A stretch of DNA of 64,000 nucleotides from Pomphorhynchus laevis (taxonomy: Eukaryota; Acanthocephala; Palaeacanthocephala; Echinorhynchida; Pomphorhynchidae), in assembly GCA_012934845.2 (NCBI GenBank), contig WNNJ02003268.1:62001-126000 (forward strand), written 5' to 3'. Positions 22,320 through 33,330 of this stretch are shown here, piece by piece. The notes beneath the pieces are model-generated. The model ran no database searches and had not been told where the DNA came from. It was given only the letters and a program-made list of their open reading frames with translations. The position numbers were made by a program, and so were the translations under genes. The stretch's first letter is position 1. The number at the start of each line of letters is the position of its first letter.

Positions 22320-25300
22320 ATGTGTCGAGAAGGTGTGAACGGAGGAGGTGTTTGAATGTGATAAAGAGGGAGCGCGGCGGACGTCGAGAGGGAGTTGCTT
22401 CCAGTCGAGTGAGGCAGCGACAAGAAAGGATCAGAGACCGTAGTTGTTGGAGTAATTGGGAACGTGGAGTAAGATGGTATGACGGGAACACAGCGATAGC
22501 GAGGTGGGGCGAGTGTCGTCTAAGAAAAGAAAATCGATGAACGATGGGGAGCCGACAGCGATAAGACGAAAAGTTACGAGAAGAAGGCGGAGTTTGATGC
22601 GGATGTGGATGGTGGGCCAGGAGAGTTGGGCAAAATATGTGGATGTGTGGTCGAAGCGACGAAGACGAAAGAGCACTCGAACGGCGGTGTTGATTATTCG
22701 TTGTAGGGGTAGGATGATGGATTTTGGAGAATTGACGAAAAGGCTAAGGCAATAATCGATTTTAGGGGAAATAAGCGATGAAACAAGATACATACAAGAA
22801 CGGAAGTCGATAAGGCGGTGGATACGGCAGATGTCACGGAGAATTAAGTTAGACGAGCGAACCTTGTCACGGACGAAGGGTTTAAGGAAAGGGGTTCATC
22901 GAAATAGAAGCCTAAGAAAGTGAGATTGTGGACTATGGGGATGATCGATGAGGCAAAAGATACAGTGGGAGGAGATATATTTGGTTTACGGTGGAGGATC
23001 CAGATTATTTTGGACTTGTCGGGGTTTAGAACGAGATGGAGATTGGAGAGACGTTTGTAGATAAAAGAAAGACAGTTGGAGGTAGAAATGCCGGTATCGT
23101 GTATGCGAAGTGCGGGTGCATGAGCATAGTTGAGGATATTATCTGCGTAATGCATGACGCTAAAGGATTAAGGTTTGATAAACGGAGATAGATCGCCGAG
23201 CAGAAGAAAGAATAGCAGGGACATATGACTGAAGCTTGTGGGACCTCGCAAAAATAGGGATGAGAGGAGGTTATGATAAATTAGAATATACGCGAATAGA
23301 ACGGTCGGATAGATATGAGGTAAACCATGCTACAGAGGAGGAAGAAAAGCCGTAATCATAACAAAGGCGAGAAAGAAGGATGGAGTGGTCGACAATGTCG
23401 AAGGCGGAGGAGAAGTCGAAGGAGATGAGAACACTATATAGAGCCTTGTCACGAGAAATGAGTAGGTCGTTGTAAACTTTCACGCAGGCGATTTCTGTGG
23501 AGTGATTAGAGCGGAAAGCGGATTGGAAAGGAGGGTACAGATTGGATAAAGAGAGATACACGTTGATCTGTATTAAGATGAGGCTTTCTAAGAGCTTAGA
23601 AAGAGTAGGGAGGAGTGAAATGAGGCGATAGCCAGAAGGAAGAGACGGGACGAGCGATTGTTTCTTTAGTAGGGGACGAACGGTTGCGGATTTCCAGTGT
23701 GAAGGGAAGATATGACTGCGGATGGACGAGTTAAACAAGGTTGTAAGAAAAGGGGATATCAATGAGCATATGGATTTAAGTATGTGGGTAGGCAGGGGAT
23801 CGACAGGTGAAGTTTTGCTGGGCAAGGAGATGAGAACAGATGAAACTTCGGGAGACGAGACAGGGAGAAGATGAAAGAGATCCGGAAGAATGAGGCTAGG
23901 TGAGGCAGAGTGGAATAGGATGGATACCGGGGTGAGAAAGCAACGTGGATACTTTGGTCTGGAGAAATGACGAATAATCATGGGGATTGATGTTGCACGG
24001 CGGAGAGGAGCGAGCAAGGATTGAGTTAAAAGTATACCAGAGTCTTAGAGTTGAATGATGTGATGATTTTATACTGCCAGAAGGAGTTGTATTTGGTACG
24101 TAGTAGGTGGAGATTAGACCGCTGATGAGCAAGATAGGTATCACGGAAAGACGGAGTGATCGAGCGGAAATCACGTCTAAGAGAGCGGTGATATACTCGA
24201 AAAGCATGACAGAGTCGACGTTTTGAGAGGAGGCACTGGATGTCAAACCATAGGGCACGGTGCAAGCGACGGTGTGGATGAGGCTTGTAAGACAAGAGAA
24301 GATCGAGAATGTAAGTGAGTTCAGAGTCGAAAATAAAAGTGAGATCGTGAGGAGAGGAATATGTTATTGTTGGATAGGATAGAGACGATTTGAGTAAGGC
24401 AGAGCGGAGAAGGAAGAGGCCAAGATTTCTCCAAGAACGACGTACGATTGTAGGTGTGTGGGGATGGGTGTGGTTGTGAGTAAGATCAAGGGTGACGAGA
24501 AAGTGATCGGATATACCAGGATCGAAAATAGACAGTGAGGTGTAGGCAGCAAAATGATCGGGGACAGTGATGATGTCGAGTGCCCCATCAAGGATATGTG
24601 TGGGGCGGTGGATAGGGGTTTGTAGTTATGGTTGGATATAATGTTGATGAATTGGATAAACTCGATGGAAGAGGGGCGGTCGAGGCGGATGTTGAAGTCG
24701 CCAAGAACGATTGTGATGAACCAGGAAGGTATACAATGGCGAGATCTAGAGTGATCGGGCTAGAAGAACGACAAGTGAGCAGTTCAAAAGAGCAAGGACT
24801 GAAAGGGGAAGTGATTTTGCGAATAGACGCGGGGTGACGGGCGAATGCGACAATGCCGCTATGATTAGAGAGTATAGAAGGGGATTTGCTGAGGGGACTA
24901 GAAGATTCGACTAGTGAGCAAACGGCGGATAGAGAGGTCGTCGGAATCGGAGTGCCAGGATTCGGTGAGGCAGAAGAGATCGATGGATTGCATAGTAAAT
25001 AGGTTGAGGATGAGATCGGAATTATTGAGAATAGATCTAGTGTTGAGGATGCCGAGGCGGAAGCTGTGTGGGGTAGTGATAGGGGCTAGTGGAGAAGATA
25101 CATAGGGGACATGGAGCGCCATCGAATTTTTGGGCGGGTGTGGACAACTTGATAATTTTCGTCGATGTTTCAAATCGAGAGAGATTCGCCTTTTCCTCGC
25201 GACGGCGTTTTTCGATGCGAGCAGATGAGAGTTGAGCGATTTCGGAGGGGGTGCGATCGGGGAAAATGCGAGTGGCTGAAGAGGACATGAGTTTGAATCG

Positions 25301-25344
25301 TTGGGAGAGGATAGAAGATGCGTGAGAGCGATGCTTGAAAACAA
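22320..25344 (-). pseudogene. L2/CR1-like ORF2 (APE endonuclease + RT), broken
   Basis: Endonuclease start FRLGILNTRSILNNSDLILN..DLFCLTESW (25090-24920). RT: PLPTHILKSICSLISPFLTT, WKSATVRPLLKKQ, FQSAFRSNHSTEIACVKVYN, LISFDFSSAFDIVDHSILLS in one open block 24017-23271. The YAD(N) box and NPDKSKIIW lie at 23150-22990. The C-terminal LVAASLAWNQLPLDVRRAPS then LLRSHLLDT ends at a stop near 22320. The palm YADD is changed to YADN. Confidence 0.75.
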
Positions 25345-25347
25345 TTT

Positions 25348-25908
25348 TTAGGAGAGGGACTGGGAAGGATTAGATTGAGAAGATTTATTTAGGCGGATAA
25401 ATGTGACCGGAGAGATGTTTTTGAAAAAGGATGGTTTATCTGCAGGAAAAAGAGATGAGAGGATGGATCGAAATGGGGAAACATCGTGGTAAAGACGTGC
25501 TTGTGGAGATAAAGAGGTGGAAGGAGTGATATTAGTGACGATGACACAACAATCGCGAGAAGGAAAGTGTTTCCGTAAAGGAGGACGAGTAACGTGAGTT
25601 GGAGAGATCACGATAGGAGAGCTGGGAGTTGAGGATATCAAGGGAGTAGGTTTAACAGCGGAAGACAAAGAGGATTTGGATAATATAGAGGGTGGTGAGC
25701 GATGTGAGGAAAGGTTATGAGTTGAAGGATTGTGGAGGTTGGTGTAGGTGATTTTGATTGAAGGGTGTGGGTTATTGAGAAACGAGACAGAAGGGAAGAT
25801 ACGGAGGGTGTCGGGAAGTGAAGACATGGGATTAGAAGTGCATGTGATGACAGGATCAGTGGGTTGACAAAGGATATCAGAAACGACTGGAGTGGTTTGA
25901 GTGGACAC
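25348..25908 (-). CDS. L2/CR1-like LINE ORF1
   Basis: 186 codons, Ser/Pro/Thr-rich (many SS, SP and TP runs), no zinc knuckle or coiled coil that I can see. Low-complexity ORF1 proteins of this kind are usual in L2/CR1 relatives. It ends 4 bp before the ORF2 reading frame opens. A second overlapping open frame (26018-25638) is a shadow. Confidence 0.5.
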   Translation of the reverse strand: MSTQTTPVVSDILCQPTDPVITCTSNPMSSLPDTLRIFPSVSFLNNPHPSIKITYTNLHNPSTHNLSSHRSPPSILSKSSLSSAVKPTPLISSTPSSPIVISPTHVTRPPLRKHFPSRDCCVIVTNITPSTSLSPQARLYHDVSPFRSILSSLFPADKPSFFKNISPVTFIRLNKSSQSNPSQSLS

Positions 25909-26059
25909 GTTTGAGGTTGATATGTTTTTATGGGAGAGGTCGCGTATGAGTTTTTTATATTTGGTTTCCAGCCCAACAAGTAATCACTTATTGGCTGATG
26001 TATTATAATAATATGCATTTTTTATTATTATTAAATACCACAGTTTGAGATAATAAAAA

Positions 26060-26356
26060 AGTTTGAGATCTAAAGTAAATACAACATTGCTTAAACACAC
26101 AGCGGGAATTTCAAAAGTAAATACAAAAAACTTCTCCGAACATTCAAACGACAACCGAACGAGCAGTCGACTACCGAACGATCTGTCGAACACCCAGCGA
26201 TCTGTCGACAACCTAGCTATCTGTCGACAACCGCTTAACCATTAGTGAATTACACTAATTACAAAAATTAACTACTTACAATTACAAACTACGTACAATT
26301 GTCCTGATTGTTAAATACTTAAAATTACAAACTACGTACAACGATTGACTTCCTTA
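26060..26356 (+). promoter_or_regulatory. 5' leader of the RLE LINE
   Basis: Holds ATCTAAAGTAAATACAA (26068-26084) and GCTTAAACACACAG, both shared with the leader of the CR1-like LINE at 60649. It also holds three imperfect copies of CGATCTGTCGA-type units (26175-26235). Internal promoter activity or a 5' ribozyme is possible but not shown. Confidence 0.4.
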
Positions 26357-29300
26357 ATGCCAAAGGGAAAACCTTCAAATATGAGGAAATGCTGTACGTG
26401 CAATGGACAAGCAGCAAAATGCAAAGGCTGCCGATGTGCGAAAGAAAATCGCAGATGTACAAATTGTACTGCACCTGAATGTACAAATAAAGCAGACCCT
26501 CAACGGGAGCAAGACTGTCAACAAATTGAACAACAACGTGTTACAAATTCGATCATCGAATCAGATATATCAGTAGTCGCAAGCATGGAAACCACCAGTC
26601 ATGTAGATCATATATCGTATTATGGCACGATATTTGAGGAATGCATTAAATGGCGTCCGAACCTTTTTCGGCTTCCTCGATGCACAGCCAGTGTTCAGTT
26701 TGTTGGGATTCTAGCGGATCTGTACGAAGACGCTGCTTGTTCCGCATATCGTGAGAACCAATCATTGAGAATGGCGACAATATTTTGTCAGCTAATGAGA
26801 CAAAAAGTTGAATGCAAGAAAGTGAGTGTCATTCGGAAAGTGCTAGAACGCAGACTGAACCTATGGAGAAACAATAACATTTCGAGTTTGTTTGAGGAGA
26901 GTAAAATACTACAAGAGCGTATGAAAAATCGCATACCCGACACTCGAGAGAATATATCAGAGAATAAATGGCATAGAGAGTTTGTGAGATTGATTCGAAA
27001 TGGAAAAATAAGACGGGCGATGAAATTACTAGAAACGGGTACTAATCAATCGGGTTTACATAGATTATGCGACATGATTGCGGATGACAGCGTAAGGCAA
27101 GTACTCCAACACCTACATCCGGATGCAGAGGCTGTAGAAGCGGAATGTATTCTCAAATCAAAATTACCCGATTGTAAAGATCATCATCACACTATCTTCT
27201 TTTCAATAGACAAAGATGCCATTCGGAGTGCCGCAAAAGGAACACGTGGTAGCTGTGGGCCTTCCGGTATGAATGCGGTTGATTGGTGCGACGTGTTGCA
27301 TAATTATAACCACGAATCTCTCCGTCTTTCTAATGCTTTGGCCGATATTGCGATACGTATTGCAACTTACCACGTCAGTGAGATAAATATGCAGGCATTA
27401 TCTGCAAGCAGACTAATTCCCTTAAATAAGAATCCAGGGGTTCGGCCAATTGGGATAGGGGAAGTGAGTAGAAGAATAATATCGAAAGCGATATTGCTCA
27501 CGGTGTCTGACGATCTTCAGAATGTCGCAGGGAACAAACAGCTTTGTGCTGGACAAAGGTGTGGCGCAGAAACGGTGGTACACTCAATTAGACAAACATT
27601 CTCGACGAACTCGCTAAATTGTGTTCTACAAATAGATGCGAGAAATGCTTTCAACGCGATCAATAGGCAGTTATCTTTAACCAACATTGAATTCATATGT
27701 CCGTCCATACATAACGCTCTGGAAAATTATTACCAGCGACCACCCATTTTATGTGTTGAAGACGAATTCGTTATATCGAAGGAAGGCTTTACTCAGGGAG
27801 ATCCCCTTGCGATGGCCGCTTTTGCCGCAGCGTCAATTCCCTTGATACAGGATCTACAGCGATGTGCCAGCAATGTGACACATCGTTGGTACGCGGATGA
27901 CCCTTCGTGTATCGGTTCACTTGAGGATATATCGCTTGTATGGAAGAGGTTATTGACGATTGGTCCGAAATATGGATTTCATATAAACGTCCCGAAATGC
28001 AATTTATTAATACATTCAAATAACCTGGACGAGGCCAAACAATTATTCAGGGAAACGGGCTTGAACATCACGCCAGAAGGAATTGTCGTTCTTGGGTCTC
28101 CTTGTGGAACAGCCGAATACATTGAGAATTTTGCGAAATCAAGGATCAAACTTTGGGTTAGGATGGTGGAAAACATAAGCGAACTCGCAGAAGTTGATGC
28201 TCAAATAGCCTATTACGTTTTTGTTCACGCGCTTCAACATAAATGGAGGTACTTAATGCGCACATGCCCTACAGAGGTATCATGGTTCACAGCTCTTGAG
28301 AAATCAATTACAAAAATTCTTCTTCCCAATTTACTTGGACAAAACAACATTGAAAAAGAAATCATGGAGATATGTATGCTGCCCACAAAACATGGAGGAA
28401 TAGGTATATCAAATCCCATAGAAGAAGCCGAGATGGAATATCAGCATTCGATACGGATATGTACGCCCCTAATTATGGGAATGTCGGGAACATGTTTAGG
28501 CAATGCTCAGAAATGTGCGGTTGCCGAGATAAAACAGGAAAGAAATTTAGCATCTCGCCTAAAATATGAGAGGATATTGACAAGTTTGGACACCGAGAAG
28601 AAGCAAGTCGTGATATATGCTTCACAACGTGGGACGTTATCTTGGTGTAACAATCAACCGACACACGACAAACATACACAACTGACCACCCAAGAATTTC
28701 AAGATGCCATGTGTGCTAGATATAATCTTCCACTAAGAAATGCAACACAAAGATGTGCATGCGGATCACCATCCACAGTTAATCATGCTATGTCATGTCG
28801 AAACGGAGGTGTCACAATTATCAGGCATAACATTGTTCGTGATATTTTAGCTAACGAACTCGCTAAAGTGTGTTGTGATGTTTCTACAGAACCGATTTTA
28901 CAACCTGTACCCCGCAACCACGTATTTGAGAGATCAACGACATGTACTGACATCCAGGCAAGATCAGATATTGTTTGCCGGGGTTTATTAGGCGGGAAAA
29001 TGGTGCGGTCCTTTTTGGACATTTGTATATACAACCCACTTGCACCTTCATATTCCAACAGAACACCCCGAGAATGCAATGTCTACCACGAACAACGGAA
29101 AATTGCAAAGTACGCTGAACGAATTAACGAAATCGAACGATCCGCTTTCTTTCCTATGGTCTTCTCCGCTACCGGTGTAATGGCACCAGAAGCTGATAAG
29201 GTAATGCGCTGGATGTCCACAAAAGTTGCTGAGCGAAGAACACTGCCTTACAGTGATTGCATAAGAGCCTTGCGAACACATATATCACTTACACTAGCAA

Positions 29301-29401
29301 AATGTGTATCGATGTGCGTGAGATCCACAAGAATGGGAACACAATATCAAATGACAGAAAATCGCACCGGAAACAATCCAGAAAGGATTGTTTTGCAATG
29401 A
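26357..29401 (+). CDS. RLE-type non-LTR retrotransposon polyprotein (1014 aa, intact)
   Basis: One open frame from ATG 26357; an earlier in-frame TTG at 26345 is not a plausible eukaryotic start. Residues 12-42 form a dense Cys cluster (CC-C..C-GC-C..C--C----C). RT: RPIGIGEVSRRII, catalytic D427 in DARNAFNAINR, GFTQGDPLAMA, YADD 512-515. C-terminal CX1CX7HX3C knuckle at 800-814, then a restriction-like endonuclease: RHNIVRDILANEL, ARSDIVC (D871) and FLDICIYNP (D888). This follows the R2/NeSL-like order zinc-RT-zinc-RLE; the exact clade is not certain. Such enzymes nick target DNA and prime cDNA from it. The whole frame is uninterrupted, so it is young or active. Fragments of relatives lie at 14470-16480, 48745-48975 and 59155-60140. 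Confidence 0.9.
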   Translation: MPKGKPSNMRKCCTCNGQAAKCKGCRCAKENRRCTNCTAPECTNKADPQREQDCQQIEQQRVTNSIIESDISVVASMETTSHVDHISYYGTIFEECIKWRPNLFRLPRCTASVQFVGILADLYEDAACSAYRENQSLRMATIFCQLMRQKVECKKVSVIRKVLERRLNLWRNNNISSLFEESKILQERMKNRIPDTRENISENKWHREFVRLIRNGKIRRAMKLLETGTNQSGLHRLCDMIADDSVRQVLQHLHPDAEAVEAECILKSKLPDCKDHHHTIFFSIDKDAIRSAAKGTRGSCGPSGMNAVDWCDVLHNYNHESLRLSNALADIAIRIATYHVSEINMQALSASRLIPLNKNPGVRPIGIGEVSRRIISKAILLTVSDDLQNVAGNKQLCAGQRCGAETVVHSIRQTFSTNSLNCVLQIDARNAFNAINRQLSLTNIEFICPSIHNALENYYQRPPILCVEDEFVISKEGFTQGDPLAMAAFAAASIPLIQDLQRCASNVTHRWYADDPSCIGSLEDISLVWKRLLTIGPKYGFHINVPKCNLLIHSNNLDEAKQLFRETGLNITPEGIVVLGSPCGTAEYIENFAKSRIKLWVRMVENISELAEVDAQIAYYVFVHALQHKWRYLMRTCPTEVSWFTALEKSITKILLPNLLGQNNIEKEIMEICMLPTKHGGIGISNPIEEAEMEYQHSIRICTPLIMGMSGTCLGNAQKCAVAEIKQERNLASRLKYERILTSLDTEKKQVVIYASQRGTLSWCNNQPTHDKHTQLTTQEFQDAMCARYNLPLRNATQRCACGSPSTVNHAMSCRNGGVTIIRHNIVRDILANELAKVCCDVSTEPILQPVPRNHVFERSTTCTDIQARSDIVCRGLLGGKMVRSFLDICIYNPLAPSYSNRTPRECNVYHEQRKIAKYAERINEIERSAFFPMVFSATGVMAPEADKVMRWMSTKVAERRTLPYSDCIRALRTHISLTLAKCVSMCVRSTRMGTQYQMTENRTGNNPERIVLQ

Positions 29402-29529
29402 TTTCGATTGACCGTTATTAAAAATTTTAAATTTTAAATTTTGAATCGAAAGGCCCATTAGCGGGAACCTTAATTGTATATGTTGTAGAACTTACGATAT
29501 TATTAATAATAATTTTTACCTTTAAAAAA
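29402..29529 (+). other. 3' UTR of the RLE LINE and junction
   Basis: After the stop, an AT-rich run (AAATTTTAAATTTTAAATTT) and GAATCGAAAGGCCCATTAGC. The 3' boundary is not sharp and lies before the CR1-like 3' end on the other strand. Confidence 0.4.
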
Positions 29530-30440
29530 ATAAATACAACAGCAGCAAAAGAGCGTAGAGCTCGTACATGCTGGGTACAGGGTTAAAAAAATATCAATGA
29601 AAATCCGATTGTTTTAAGTTAGTACATTCTTCAGATTTCTCTTGAAGGACAAAATACTGGAGGCCGAAACCACTTGACTTGGTAGCTTATTCCAGCTTTT
29701 CCACGTTCGGTTGACAATTGTGTTAAATCTTCTTCGTGGACGAATGTGGGTCTTTAACGTGAGGTGATGTCCCCTCAATCTGTTTGAATTTCGAAGTTCG
29801 AACAGTTTGCGACAAACATGTTCCCTCTGCCCTTTTTGAACATTAAGCGCTGTCCACACAAACATTAAATCAGATGACTTTAAAGATTTCTTCACTGTGG
29901 TCACACCAAGTGCGTGAAGTCGAAAAATGAATGAGAGCTTGCGTTGGCTGGGTACAAGATGTGTGGCCTTGCGTAATATGGATTCGTACAGGTTCATCTC
30001 TGTCGTAGTTTGAGGGTGACAGGCAGGTGAAGCGTATCTCATTAAAGATAAGACATAAGCATTGTAAATTAACTTAAAACTGGATGCGTCAAGCTGGCCA
30101 ATGGTCCTTCTAATAAGTCCTAAAATTCGACGGCATTTAGCAACTGTGTGACTGGTATGTGGGATGGTCGATAAGCTTCTATTTACGATCACTCCAAGGT
30201 CTTGAAATTGGAGAACTGTTTCAATTTCTCTTCCGTCAATGGTATATGATGAATTGATGTGTAGATGTCCGATGCGCATATGTTTTGACTTATCGGGGTT
30301 TAATACCAGTCCCCGTTGATTACACCATACCTTAATATTATCAATGTCTCTCTGGAGTATCATTGGATCTCGGCTATCGATTATTGGTCGCCAAATTTTC
30401 AAGTCGTCGGCATATAAACCATATGGACTCGACGCCTTTC
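29530..30440 (-). mobile_element. CR1-like LINE, 5'-truncated (from the YADD box to the 3' end)
   Basis: Minus-sense frame 30440-29614 reads GLYADDLKIWRPIIDSRDPM, LVLNPDKSKHMRIGHL, DLGVIVNRSLSTIPHTSHTV, then the C-terminal WKSWNKLPSQVVSASSILSF. It is open over 262 codons, hence rather young. The truncation falls exactly at the catalytic YADD. The 3' UTR reaches about 29535. It ends tail-to-tail with the RLE LINE. Confidence 0.85.
29614..30402 (-). CDS. CR1-like RT C-terminal reading frame
   Basis: 262 codons without a break covering RT motifs D/E, the thumb and the C-terminal domain (NPDKS, RYASPACHPQT, W-SWNKLP). It lacks the endonuclease and RT motifs 1-4, so it cannot act alone. A shorter plus-strand copy of part of it is at 31674-31920. 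Confidence 0.8.
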   Translation of the reverse strand: MKIWRPIIDSRDPMILQRDIDNIKVWCNQRGLVLNPDKSKHMRIGHLHINSSYTIDGREIETVLQFQDLGVIVNRSLSTIPHTSHTVAKCRRILGLIRRTIGQLDASSFKLIYNAYVLSLMRYASPACHPQTTTEMNLYESILRKATHLVPSQRKLSFIFRLHALGVTTVKKSLKSSDLMFVWTALNVQKGQREHVCRKLFELRNSNRLRGHHLTLKTHIRPRRRFNTIVNRTWKSWNKLPSQVVSASSILSFKRNLKNVLT

Positions 30441-31479
30441 CTCGTTATATGTTACCTTTTCATTTTCTCTCTCGTTCCATCCGTGTTAATATTTTCGTAT
30501 ACAATTCAATGCTCATATACTTGAACGATAGATAAATCTACTCAACTTGAGAATGTATTACAGTGGGCAACAAATTATAACCAGAATAACAATTTCTACA
30601 GTTATTACAAAAGCATATTTATATTTTTATCAGAAATCCGTAAAACTTTTACATAAAGGATAAAATTTTTAATAAAAAAGAACTGAATCATGTGAAATAA
30701 AAGTTAAAGCGCATGTTAAACTCAAGAACAATGGGTTTTGGAAAAATTAGGTGGGAAATTCTTGGATATTTAAATTATCGTAAATGCATCTTGTATTGCA
30801 TAGCAACAGGAGAATTACTAGCAAAAATATACGGTAGCACAAGCGGGTGATTTATATTGTAACAACATGCATTTAATTGGGAATAAGTACGATTGCAAAT
30901 CAAATGAAAGAAGATCGTTAAAATGGTTATTATCGAATCCCATTGCTGATTGCTATTGAGCACATGATTAAATCAATAACTCGCACCTGATCACATCAAT
31001 AACTTTTGATGGTATCTTGTTCGACTATGAATAAATCAATTTCAAATAAACAGATATGATCAGTTATGCACACCCTGACTATCTTACAATACGATAATTA
31101 TTACGTTAACAATTTGTTCAACGACAAATTCAATCAAATGGTGTGTTGTTTTGTAATATATCGAAGCTTCGTTTCTTCACCAACGAAGCGAACATTCAAA
31201 ACAGTAATAAACAGAGCTGCGATAGTATTCGATCACACTGACATTGGCACATTGATTGATTATGTTCTTAAAATATGGATTAAGAACAGTCGGTTACGTA
31301 CAAAACTTATTTTGGTATTTTTCTGATGAAAAATGTATGATGGACATGTGTTACTGTTTTACAACCTAAATGTTCGATTGTCTGCTAAATTAGGGAGGCA
31401 GGAGATTATCATTGCTTAAATCCAGTAAAGCTTTTACGTCTTCCAGTATTACAAAAAATTGAGATAAATGTAAGAATAA
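30441..31479. other. Unassigned AT-rich DNA
   Basis: No coding segment or repeat family recognised. Small frames here carry no family motif. Confidence 0.4.
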
Positions 31480-32110
31480 AAATACTTGTAAAGACGGAAT
31501 AAAAAATCTTCATTATAAAGAAAATTGTAAAATTTATTCAGGTGATTTCATTTACTCCAGATAATCACATTTCATAGGAGAAAATATATCGTTGGCATGT
31601 ATTTAATAAAAATACTTGTAAAGACGGAAGAGAAATTTAATCAAGTATTTTATTAAAAATACTTGACGGAAGAGAAATTGAAACAGTTCTCCAATTTCAA
31701 GACCTTGGAGTGATCGTAAATAGAAGCTTATCGACCCTCACACATACCAGTCACACAGTTGCTAAATGCCGTCGAATTTTAGGAGTTATTAGAAGGACCA
31801 TTGGCCAGCTTGACGCATCCAGTTTTAAGTTAATTTACAATGCTTATGTCTTATCTTTAATGAGATACGCTTCACCTGCCTGCCACCCTCAAACTACGAC
31901 AGAGATGAACCTGTACGAATCCTGTATGACTGAACCTGTATGACTCTTTTATGTGTCAAGGTCTTGTAATAAATAATAATAATATTACGCAAGGAAAATC
32001 TTCATTATAAAGAACATTTTAAAATTTATTCTGGGGATTTCATTTACTTCAGATAATCACATTTCATAGGACAAAATATATCGTTGGCATGTATTTAATA
32101 AAAATTATAA
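31480..32110 (+). repeat. CR1-like fragment flanked by 108-bp direct repeats, with a 60-bp LINE tail inserted
   Basis: 31504-31612 and 31999-32106 are about 95% identical (ATCTTCATTATAAAGAA.. to ..GGCATGTATTTAATAAAAAT). Between them, 31674-31990 matches the CR1-like frame of 29614-30402. That match is interrupted by a 60-bp insert (about 31922-31981) ending CTTGTAATAAATAATAATAA, a typical LINE 3' tail with AAT repeats. The sequence then resumes with ATTACGCAAGG. Confidence 0.75.
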
Positions 32111-33330
32111 AAACTAAGTATTACTGCATTACTTTTTTAGTTTTAACATTATCAGTAACTTTTCATACATGCTTAAAAAACAAAATGCACAATGATATTT
32201 TAAATAAGTAACTTTTTCATGCCTGACTAACAAATAGGGCCAAAGGTTATACTTGTTTCATTTTAATTTGCCGTTTTCGTTTACATTTACTCTGCTCGGT
32301 ATTTTATTTTACGTTTACTCTCTCTATGAGAAAAAACGTGTCTCGTCTATAAAAATGGGGCAAGCAGCATTTTTTAATTTTTTCTACAAAGATGGAGGGT
32401 TTGATAAAAGTAGCATTTGTTGGTGCGGTACAGTTCCAAACTTTGACGGTTGTTTCGACCGCTCGCATAAAAAATAAAAAATACACCAGAATAGTTATAT
32501 CCACGGGTATTACATCATTTTATTTGCATTTCAGACTCAGTGAGCCCATTGTTTTTGTTTGTAATTGTTCAATCAAGGATAGCGATTATCGTCTCTAACA
32601 AGTAATTCCGCTCAGCTACTGCTTGGTGTGAAACCGAAAATGACGATCGCGCTTAGTATGGTTTTGAAATTTTATTTTTAACGGATGTGCCCTACAAATG
32701 TTCCCTACGTTCGTGTTGATTATTGATTTAAATACAATCACTTTGATATCCGTGAAATAATATACTTCTTTTAAACTAAGAAAGTAAACTAAAATTGCAC
32801 AAGTTTTTTATTTTTACAAGGATATTTTTACTTTTAACAATTTTAAAAATTTTAAAAGCTGATTAAAAATTGGCGGAATTCGCGTGGAGACATCGGTGTA
32901 GACATAATAACGTTGATTTTTCGACCAATTATTAAGTGACATCTCTGATATTTATTAAAAACTGTTTTTTTTTCTTTCCTGTTACATATTTTAATTACAC
33001 TTTAAAATATCGTTTCGAGCCATTCAACACATGCGTTGTCACGTAGCGGTCTGCTGATCAATGCGTAAAGATTCCAAACCATCTGAAAATCGTTCAAACA
33101 CATTATAATTTCAGTTTTCTCATTATTGAAGAAATAAAACCAGCGTTTAAAATTTTTAAAATTGTTAAAAATAAATTTATTTTTATTCAAGATAATAAAG
33201 TAATAATGCCAATTTGTATTGTGTATACGTTGATTTGTTGTAAGTTGGAAATAATAAGTAAAACATGATGGTAGGATATCATACCAAAGAGCTTAAAAAG
33301 TATTTTGAAGTTTCAAAAATTAATTAAATC
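32111..33330. other. Unassigned AT-rich DNA
   Basis: No host exon or element recognised on either strand. Small open frames near 32250-32600 lack family motifs. Confidence 0.4.

Larger units (their letters stand above)
22250..26020 (-). mobile_element. L2/CR1-like LINE, nearly full length
   Basis: ORF1 (25908-25348), then ORF2 with an APE endonuclease and RT, then a 3' UTR ending near 22250 with TTTGCCACGTTAAAATAAAT. GC-richer than its surroundings. The 3' UTR hairpin (22271-22286) recurs in the copies at 57180-58553 and 58690-59145. ORF2 is broken by several stops and shifts, so it is dead. The neighbour to the right is the RLE LINE. Confidence 0.8.

Noticed and set aside
24364-25908. Plus-strand open frames across the L2-like LINE
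   Set aside because: They are shadows of the minus-strand ORF1/ORF2; no motifs of their own.
26345-26356. Start of the RLE LINE protein at TTG 26345
   Set aside because: A eukaryotic ORF needs ATG; the in-frame ATG at 26357 is used instead.
28473-29281. Minus-strand frames inside the RLE LINE ORF
   Set aside because: Shadow frames of the real plus-strand protein.
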